Shown here: positions 33,660-44,100 of the stretch, piece by piece | How the letters are laid out: the number at the start of each line of letters is the position of its first letter | Numbering within the stretch: position 1 is the stretch's first letter | Assembly: GCA_020631735.1 (NCBI GenBank) | Contig: CM036159.1 | Span: 16,841,511-16,905,510 of the forward strand | Direction of reading: 5' to 3' | Length of the DNA stretch: 64,000 nucleotides | Source of the DNA: Saccharum officinarum | Taxonomy: Eukaryota; Streptophyta; Magnoliopsida; Poales; Poaceae | Program-made: the position numbers and the translations under genes | Notes under the pieces: model-generated | Databases searched by the model: none | What the model was told of the DNA's origin: nothing | The model's input: the letters and a program-made list of their open reading frames with translations, nothing else

Positions 33660-34507
33660 AAGCAAGTAATCTGAAATGCTAAATTTCAATGAATTTAGAT
33701 TGTGCCATTCAGAACTCTATATGATTAGCAAAATTCGACATCAACCAGTTACATCGCAAATCTACAACAAGCAAACAATCATATCCTTTTTACCTAGCAC
33801 TGCCTACAGCTACAGGTATATATATGTATATATTGCTCGATCCAAAATGTCCAGTGCACCGTGCAGCTCTACACTACAATCTACCTTATTACTCCATCAG
33901 TAAATCATGCACGGCAGTTCTATGTTTATCAGAATCAGAATGTACATGACAAATATAGTATTAAGCATACAAATTAGTGATCATATCAGTTCTGAAATCT
34001 CTAGCCCTTGGTTTCTATCACCTATTGGTCCCTAAAACAGCATCACATGCCAAACATTCAACCACCACAGCTTGCAAGTATCTCCCACCAACACAAGATT
34101 GTTACAAAACCCGGTGGTTCCAGGCCACCTGCACTTCAAACAAAAGAACCTTGCAGCAGGGCCACTCCAGCTTCTTCAAAATGTAGCTCATGCCGAACCT
34201 GGTTATTCAACTGGGAAACTCCGAGGCCACTGCTTCACATAACAGCCTCGGAACTAATCGGAGTACAGTGGCACCTGTGCCACAGAAGGTCACCGGAATC
34301 CGGAATCATAGTGGGAAAATGGATGGGGTTTTAGTACAGTATCCAGTTCCCAGCCACAAACAACTAAGTTTACACGTACAGGTATAAGTTAAACAGTAAA
34401 ACCATACATCAATTCAACTTTCAACTGTAGGAGGAAAAAACATGGCGAAGTGCAAGCATCTGCCATGAAATCTGCTGAAATTTAGTGGAAATGTTGTTCC
34501 AGTTCAA
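33660..34507 (-). other. Downstream region and probable 3' UTR of the FIP1 gene
   Basis: Sequence after the FIP1 stop codon, without TE motifs or coding potential. I see no decisive polyadenylation signal, so the 3' end of the transcript cannot be fixed. Confidence 0.35.
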
Positions 34508-35134
34508 CTAACTCCCAGTCCATCTCCTCTTGCGAGCTGGCCGCTCTGGCTTCACTTCCATATCAGCAGCAGCAGATTCATTTTGGCGTGGCTGCACTTC
34601 GGTATCCACCTTTTTGCTTTGAGGTGCATCCTTCTCGCCAGGCATGGGAAGCTTGAAACGCTCACTTCGTCTCTTGAGCCTCTCAACTGTGTCTAGATGT
34701 CGGTCACGCTCACGCTCTTCAGTCATCTTATCAGATGTCTGCCCAGTATCAACATTGCTATTGATGTCTGAGTTGCCAACAGCAGCAGAAACTTCAGATT
34801 TACCTACCTCATCGGCTTCAACATCAGCTTTGATGGTCGGAAATGTCTGTGTACTATCATCATCGATATTACTATATTCTATCTCTTTGTGGCTTGTCCA
34901 TCGCTCCAACTTAGAGCGACCCCTTCTAGAATCCTCGTGGTTTTCATTATCTGATATGGTGTCTTCTTCGCCAACCCCAACTTGCTTGGGACAAAAGGCT
35001 ATGTTGTTGTTGTTGTTGTTGTCTTCTTCCACTTGATTCAGCAATGAATTATCTGGCTGAGGATTTTGGCTCTTCTTGGATAATGTTGCATGACCTCTAC
35101 TACTCTCTTGTTCATTCACTTCTTTTGTTTCAAC
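34508..35134 (-). CDS. FIPS5: FIP1 exon 9 (residues 1101-1308) containing a LINE-tail insertion
   Basis: The acceptor is TATATAG|GTTGAAAC. It encodes the conserved C-terminus SRRGRSKLERWTSHKE, RLKRRSERFKLPMP and PARKRRWTGS, then TAG (34508). Residues about 1136-1155 (EED, six Asn, IAFCPKQVGVG) are not family sequence. They derive from an RTE-type LINE 3' tail inserted in reverse (34970-35020) plus its 9-bp target duplication. Confidence 0.9.
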   Translation of the reverse strand, partial: VETKEVNEQESSRGHATLSKKSQNPQPDNSLLNQVEEDNNNNNNIAFCPKQVGVGEEDTISDNENHEDSRRGRSKLERWTSHKEIEYSNIDDDSTQTFPTIKADVEADEVGKSEVSAAVGNSDINSNVDTGQTSDKMTEERERDRHLDTVERLKRRSERFKLPMPGEKDAPQSKKVDTEVQPRQNESAAADMEVKPERPARKRRWTGS

Positions 35135-38100
35135 CTATATACAGAGTTATTGTAACTGTTGAGGGACAAATATAACCAAAAGAGCATTCTCCAAAAGTAT
35201 ATTAAACCAAAAAATACTCCTCCATTCCAAATTGTAAGTCGTTTTGGCTTTTCTAAGCACATAGTTATGGATCTGGATATACATTATGTCTAAGCTATGT
35301 ATCTAGAAAAGCCAGAAGAACCTACAATTTGGAATGTAGTAAATTTACTTCTACACATCAGTTATACCAGAGTTGTGTGTGGATGATTTTTATTTTGTAG
35401 AGACATAGTTGCTCACCGCATATAAATCCCAAGGACCACGCCCACAACTGTACAAAAAAGGACTATTGCGCTAACTACACCACAACCAGAGCTATGAAGG
35501 GAACTTAATACGAATCTTAACCATGTGATATATATGTATGTGCTATGTGCTCCCTCCATTCTAAATTATAAGACTTTTTGGCTTTTCTAGATACATTGCT
35601 TTTACTATGTATTTAGACATAGTCTATATCTAAGTGCATAGCAAAAGCTATGTCACTAGAAAAGCCAAAAACGTCTTATAATTTGAAATGGAGGGAGTAA
35701 TTAAGAAATCCAGGAATATTTCATATAGTTATACAACAGATCATGATATAGTCTATGCTTTTCAGATATGCATTAAACACATGCATGTTAGCTCAGTTTG
35801 CACCTTAGTAGTTTAAATATTTGTATCCATCTTCTGCCTTTGCAACAAATTCAACTGCGTTATAAGCAAACATGGGGACAGATGGAGCAAGGCACCACTC
35901 AACAGGTTTGTTTAGATTGCCTGATAGAAAAAGGGGGGAACTAACATTCCAAAAGTATACGAACAAACAATAGAACTCACAGGTTTACTGTGCACATAGT
36001 TTGCTGAGCCCACAGGGGCATCCAAACAGCCACTAAAAAAATCATTAAATAATAATGTGTGCCTATGTGCTCCTTCCCTCAAGATGTTCACCTACAATGA
36101 TTCTATCTTTGTCGTGAACAACAACGACTCCTCCCATCTGCCAACCATTGCAACACTGTAATTGATGGCCATTTCTACTAGAAGCACAGATACTAGTTCA
36201 TTCCTGTATCTACTTGAGTGGTCCCCTTTTTACTCCATTTTCTAGGTGAAGTGCAAAAGTAGTCCTTCCAAGTTATGTCTAATTTTGCACGCATCACCTG
36301 ATTCATCAATTATTTAAGAGAATCATACAAATTCCAGAGTAAATGAGCAGGAAAAAGTGCACAGTACACCAAAGCTATCTTGTGAAGCCTAATGATGTTT
36401 TTTTTAATTGACAATAGTCTCAAATGGTGTAAGCCCTAGGAAGCCGAAAAAATTGCATAAACTAGAGAATCTACTAATCTGATGTGTAAAAGACCATAAG
36501 ACAGACGTTCTATTGGGTTCATGTGTAGAAGAGTTAAGCTGCGACTGCAAGCCTGCGACAAAAACAAATGTTTCAATAAAAAGGCCACCGGTAGGTTTGC
36601 ATTCCTAAAAAGGAACTATGTTTGCCCATACCTTACTCGAGATGCATTGGTATACTGACTACAACATGCAATTACAAGAGAGACAGAGCCCGCGTGACAG
36701 CCTGACAGGTGCTATTTACATATGACTGGTTATGGCTTGTTTTGCAGCAGTATGGCTGGTTGACAATATCAGTATTTCATACAGGGTGCAAGAGAGATTG
36801 ATGCAACTCATAAGTACACAGCTTATAATTTGCCACAGCTATAGCCTCTTTAAGGTGAGGTACCTTAATGAGACATCTTAGTGAAATGGAAGCATGCACA
36901 CTCAAGTTCACAAATGTAACAAGCAAGCAAGCCCATGAACTGGTCTGCCTTGGTGAGCGTATGCATGTCTGAATACTGTAACAGCTGTTACTTGACCTCA
37001 AAGTGGTGCATATATTATCATATTAAATTTGCTTTCAAACGACCTTATGGGATGGAACCCTAAAAAAAACTACTCTTTGGAGTTATACATTTTAAAGGAG
37101 TTCTATTTTAGTATTGTACAAATTACTTGCTATAGGTGAGCTTACCCGGTTGCAAATTAATGTGTTTGTCGCTATTTGGGTGTCTGTCCCGTGCTGTTAT
37201 GTAGAACCAATAGATGTTAAGGTGAGCTTACGTGGAGTCTTCAAGGTTAAATAATGAATGATGCATACAATACATCAGGTCACCACATACCGACCACTCT
37301 ACTGGCAGTGTTTCTTGCTTAAAATTAATTCAATATAAAAAGTTACCATGCCAAGCATAGGCAACATACTACACAAGTGTCACTATCTTGTTGTTAAAGC
37401 TAAAAAAGATATATATTGAGATGTGTTGCAATGCGCGGTCACTGTAGTACTAATACGAATTATAAAACATATCTAAGTACTCACTCACTGAGTGCATTTA
37501 CAAGAAAACTGGGTGCTAACAATATCAGGACATTTGACCTCCTTTTTACCACACAATTAATATGCAAACAATTGAAACTATGACCAGATAACTGAAAAGA
37601 CACCAACATATCAGCACTCACATATGCTGTAAACAGTCGTCATGAAACAGTGTAGACATACCCCCCCCCCCCCATGTGCGCAATCAAGAATACATATATA
37701 TTATAATATATACTTTTCACTTGAGGATAATACAAAGCAAAATCCAGTTTATCTATTCTTTTTATATTTCCACTACAGCCTGAATTTATAATGCCCATCC
37801 GTTTAGGAGCCACTTTCCAAATAATTTCATACCTTCCCACTGCGATGGCTTTCATGATCTTCACGTCTCCTTTTGCTCGATCTGTGGAGATCATGCTCAC
37901 CAAGCTCGGAACCTCTGCCCTTTCTTGTGCTCTCCCTATGCCTATCTCTACCTGTGTGGCGAGTATCAGAACTGCCAGATAGACGATTATTGTTTTGTTT
38001 TTCTTGCCTGGAGTTCCTCTCACTGTTTGAATTGTCATCGCGTGGATGTACATCAGAACGCCCTTTATTCTGCACGTTGTTTTCTTCCACACCCTGACCT

Positions 38101-41100
38101 CTCCTCAAAGGTTCATTTTGCCTGGTACGTTCTTGAGTGTCTTTGCTTAATACTGAAGATCTTGGTTCATCCTTCTTCCTACCACCACTGACTAACTTAT
38201 CATCCATCATCCGACTACCCCGACCGGTTCCTCTTCCTTCTTCCCTCTGAACGATTAATGCATTTTCATGCTTGGGCCTCTGTCTATCCTCCCTTTCTCT
38301 TTGTCTCCAGCTGTCATCCTTCTGTTTGGCATGATAACGATCATCAGCCTTCTCCCGCAGTCTACCACTATCATCTCGTCTTTTCTGATCAATTCCATCA
38401 TCCCTCTCTTTTTTTCTTCTGTTATTATCATCCCTTGCTCTATAACTGTGCGCCACGACCATGTCTTCATTTTCAGGCTTCAACCTCCGCAAGTTCTCAT
38501 CGTCCTTATTTCTCTTTATATGAGAATCGTCACTTTCACGGCGATTCAAAACCACATCACCACGCTCTCTTTGTCGAGAGCCTCTCCAGTCGCTATCATC
38601 CATACGCTTCCGTGAATGATCTTCATCTCTATCATTCCTATCAATGGGCCTCACCTTATTTCTATGCCTTGCACCACCTTCAACATTGTACTCTAGCCTC
38701 AAATCTTCCTCTTTAGCACGTCGGCTGTGAGCACCATCATCTCTCCTTGGCCAAATTTCTGTCTCTCTTACCCTATCATAACTCCTGCCCCGCATGTCAA
38801 CCCGATCTCTGTTTGCATAAGATTGGTGTATATCTTCCCTGCCTCTGGAGGGTAAATGTGATCTTTCCAAATCTGTTTTTACATCTCGTGAGTACTCATC
38901 TTTTCGGTGGAGGTTGCGTTCTTCCGCATCATGATGCCTTCTTACATTACTTGCTCTCCTTGATTGCCTATCTTGAAGAACTTCTTCACCAGATTCAAGG
39001 CGTTTCTGCTGATCTTTGCTGCTGCCAGACCTCCCTTTACTATTTTCACTAGTCCTCAATTCATCAGGTTCACTGCTATTGTGTCCAGTAGGTTGCTCAA
39101 CCACAGATATATGTTTCTGCTTTTTATCAGAGTGAACCAGGTTATCATCCTCATTTGCATCACTAGGCGTGTTGGGGTCTGAGGTAGCATCATCACCATC
39201 CACTTCAACACTACCAACCAATGCGAGCTTATCATCATCATCACCACCACCACCACCATCAAAATGATCTTCTGTACTCAATTTATCTGCCACGTCATCA
39301 TTAGCAGCAAGTGACCCTTCTGAATCACCCTTATTTTCTGAGCCCTCAACAAGGTTCTCTTTCCGGGAATCATGGCGTCTATTTGAAGATGACTGACGAG
39401 GTATTACTTCGTTGGATCTTTCAATTTCTCGAATAGAGTTCTGACCCAGTGAGCTTCCTTTCAATGACCTTAAGATACATAATTTGGGCAAGTGTTAGAA
39501 ATACAACTTCAACTAAAATGGAAGGATGAAGGCACACTGTTTAAGACATACTAAAGCAAATGGAGCAACGAAAACATAAGACAAACACAGAAGAAGGAAA
39601 CAAAGACATCTCCCTCCCTCCCTTTGAAAATAATTATTAGAAAACAAATATATTTTTAAATTTTTTACAGCATAATGTATGATGTCAGCTATGACCCTGC
39701 AAAATTTGAACCTAAATTCAAATCTTATGAGGATGGATGTATAAGAAAATTCTAATTAGGGATTAGATTGGACAATTTCAACAAGTGAGCCAAAATTTTG
39801 AGGGTCAAGCTGGCAAAGTGAATTATCCATGGTAGTAAAATAGACTTTCCCCATTTTTCTTTCAATATTTTTCCTTAAAGAACATCAACTATTTAGTGTT
39901 TACTTGTCACTAATTAAAGAAGACCACTATTTTCCCCACTTTTCGTTACTTATAGAAGGCCATAACATCTAACAGAACATTTTGTATCAGACTATCAGTA
40001 GAAAAGGTTTGTACCGTTTGTTCATAAATTTATTAACTTACGCCATCTTATGGAGAAGAAAAATTGTAGTGTAGATTCTCGTGCAACAGCATATGTACTA
40101 TGTTCTATCCCATGTACAACTGAAAGTCAGGAGATTTTACCACGGCGTTGTCTATGTGGAATAAAAAATACTGAACAATTTGTGGGGTGTGTGTGTGGGG
40201 GGGGGGGGGGGGGGGCATTGGAGGGAGGTGGATGGTAGGGCATAGTTGTGGGGTGGGCGTGGCCCGGCAGGACCATGGTCAGCTCATCTCACCCGAGGCA
40301 GGAACAGAGTGGGAGATAGGGTTTATATAGGGCACTGATGACATCTCCTGATCAATCTCCCAAAGTTCCTAACAAGCTAATCAATCCTAGTCAACCAATC
40401 TCCTAAAGCCAAACCAACAGGCTAAACATTCAAACCCACTAACTAATCTGCAAATAGGCCTGGTTTGATCCTTGCGCTGCTGCACATCCGTGTTGCGCAT
40501 GCGTCTTGAACTTGAATCACCACATGACACAATTAAGAAGGTTCTTTCAGGTCCAAATTTTAGTTGCCCAAATCAGTTCGCTCTTTTGGCTTCAGATGTT
40601 TCAGCTGTAGCCATAACCACTGTCCCACCCCAATAACTTTGAGCCCAGCTACGCTCCCAAACAGAGCAGCAATGTAACAGCAGGCAGCACAGTCTATAGG
40701 ACGGCGATTCGTCCGGCGATGTTATACGGTGCTGAGTGTTGACCTACAAAAAGGCAACATGTCCAGCAATTGAGTGTAGCAGAGATGCGTATGTTGCGTT
40801 GGTGTTGTGGGCACACAAGGAGGGATAGAGTCCGGAACGACGATATTCGGGATAGGGTTGGGGTGGCTCCAATTGAGGAGAAATTGATTCAACATCGGTT
40901 GAGATGGTTTGGACATGTCCAACGGAGGCCTCCTGAGGCGCCGGTGCGTAGTGGAGTTCTAAAGCGGGCCGATAATGTAAAGAGCGGTAGAGGTCGACCT
41001 AAACTAACTTGGGACGAGTCCGTTAAGAGAGATCTTAAGGAGTGGAATATCCCCAAGGATTTAGCTATGGATAGGAGCGCTTGGAGATTGGCAATCAACG

Positions 41101-44100
41101 TGCCTGAACCGTGACCTCTTTTTGTCTTGTGCTCTTTTTGTCCCTTTATGTGTCTCCCTGTTTTCTCGTCTCTTTTGGGTTTCATCTCTAGCCTACCCCA
41201 ACTTGCTTGGGACAAAAGGCTATGTTGTTGTTGTTGTATTGATACCAACGCCCGCGTAGAATGAGAATCTATGAGTAAGATGAGCAGTATGGGCAACGAC
41301 CTCATCAAGGAAATAACACAACAGATCATAAAACATGAACCCAAATAATGCGATATTCTATGTGCATATCAACAGTACGGCATACCTTGCTCCATGAGGA
41401 GAACCTCTAGTTTTGTAGCTGGGAGGGGAATGAGCATTGACATCCGTGGATAACATATCACTTTCAGATGAAATTGGTAGCTGTCTCTTATGTTCTGTCT
41501 TTATCACCGAATTTGAGTTATGGGCAGAATTATTAATCTTATCTGATGGATACGGCTTTCCCTCCTCAACATCATGGACTCCTTTATTACCTCCTTGAGA
41601 ATCCTTTTCAGTTTGGTCCACTGTCTCATCATCCATTGAATCACGGCCCTGGCACACAATCTAAAAAGCAAGGAAATGTTAAGAGTGCCTAATGATTAAC
41701 TAACATGCAGTCCAAACAGCATCACATGTTTCCACGCAGAACAGATAAAACATGGATCAGATCATGAAAACATTTTACCTCAATAACAGAATCTGATTCA
41801 CGCATTCGATGTGGGCGTGAATCAACAGATGGAAACCGGTCTGTGTAATTAGTTTCAACTTGTATAGGTCTCCCTGTCATCTGAAAAGCAAACTCGCATC
41901 ACTACATGATGTAAATATGTTGGCACAGAATAACGAAGATTGAAGAAAAACAAACAGCATGTGTCCAAAGCTACAAGAAAAATACTCACTCCTAGGACCA
42001 AACATTAACACCCACGTGTGTCCAAGCCTCCAAGCGAAGAAAAGGCTATGGAATATGTATTGATTTTTGTCAAGATATAGGCCTGGGCCCATATGGCCCC
42101 TAGTATATACACACTCACACAGCAGGCTCTCTACATCTCTCCATACACTTCTCTTCAGCCTTTCACCCGGTCTCATTGTCATCAAAAGACGATTGCTCTT
42201 CAGTATGTGCCATCAGAACTGCAAGTGGCTGATTTGTTTACCAAAGCACAAACTCGCGAGCAACATCGGCTTCATATGCTCAAACTCAATGCTTCACATC
42301 CTCCACCTCCGCCTTGAGTTTGAAGGGGGGTGTCAAGATATAGGCCTAGGCCCATATTGGCCCATATGGCCCCTAGTATACACACACTCACACAGCAGGC
42401 TCTCTACATCTCTCCATACACTTCTCTTCAGCCTTCCACCAAAGGTAACAATTTTGTAGGATCAAGCCCGCATGCTAGTGGTTAAACAGGACATAGATGG
42501 ATGGTTGTTAATGGTATAAATTCATGTTTGCTCTGTTGCCGATAACTATACAAAAACTCGTGATAAATTGTGTGGAACACCAATATGTGGCATACGGACA
42601 ACATGATATGTCAATAATCGTAAGTAATGGTCTACCTTACACCCATAAGCCCATAATGTGAGAAACCATACCACGACAAAACAGATTCAAAAGCAAACAT
42701 GAATCAGATGTAAAATTCTAGAGATGGAGGGGAACTCAATACCACTGGTGTCCGCACGTTTGGCGGACCTCTTCCTTGGGCACTAAAATCTGTATGGCCG
42801 TTATCCGTTTTATTGCGACCGTCAGCAGAGATGTCTGGATGACCAGTCACAGCCGCTAGCTCTGGTGGCAAATCTGGGTCATAATCCTGGATGCAGATCA
42901 AAAATTATTCATCATCACTACAGATAGAGCAGGATATTGTTTTCCATAATGGGATCATAATAAACCTGTTCGGAGCGGCCACTTTCGTACACCCGTATTC
43001 TAGATTGCATTGTGGATTCTAGTCGAAGTTGGTCCTGGCGATAAAAGAATTCTTGTTTAATTGATTACTTAAATGCACTACCGAATGTAAGAAATGGACT
43101 CACCAGCTGCTTGCAAAAATCTTTCCACTTCTCTTCATCAAGGCCAAAGTTAAAGAAGTCTGAAATATCAGCACCAGGGAATTTCCATGGCTTCTCCTCA
43201 AATGCGGTTTCCACATCAATATCAAATATTGTCCTAATTCAAATAACAATCAGTCTTTACTGTAAATTAACAATGAATGAGCACAAACTAGAACCGCCCA
43301 TATAATAAAAAATACATATATATTTAGAACAAGAAAATGATGAATGAGTTTAAACTAGGATTGTACTCTGATTGCAAATGAAAGAACAGCATAGATGCCC
43401 AGAACTCTTAATCTCATCCTAGACCAGAAAATGAGACACATGCATCCAGTACAGTGCTATTTGTGATTCTACATGCTTTAGAATCTAAATTGCATTTATA
43501 ATCCAGCAAGCACATCCTCATCATATGGTGCTCACTGATAATCACATGATTGTAATGTAGTCATTAATAACTGCACATGCTCCATGCTAGTCTGCACAGG
43601 GCGCACTTTGCAGCTCGTGGAAGACTTGGTTCCAACAGCAATTATAACCTCAACCATGTGGTTGGTTGTACAACCCTCACGCAAATGTTTATATGTTGCC
43701 TGTTATGGACTTAGCCATACAGTAGAATTTTGTAGCAACTAATTCAGAAGTATTATTAAACATGGGACAATCAGTAAGACATTTCAAGGGCAAAACAACT
43801 GAAAGTAAATGGTATACTGTACTCCAAACTCTGAAGTATATTAATTGCTGGTAGCAGTTAACTTACTTGTGAGGAGGAAGTGCAAAATCTAGTCCACCAC
43901 CAAAACCGCGCCCTGAACCACCCCATGGAGTGATTCCATAGCCTGAATGAAAACTTTTATTCATGCCTCGACCAGCAGCAGGCCTCCAGTCAGCTCTACC
44001 ACGACCAGAGAAAGGGCCTGAAGGCCCAGGAGGGCGGAACTGACCAGGACCACCAGGTACCCCACCTACTGAAGCACCAGGAGCACCAGGGCGTACATAC

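Noticed and set aside
37663..37676. Poly-C and poly-G tracts (also 40197-40216) as functional signals
   Set aside because: Intronic homopolymers; length may even be a sequencing artefact.
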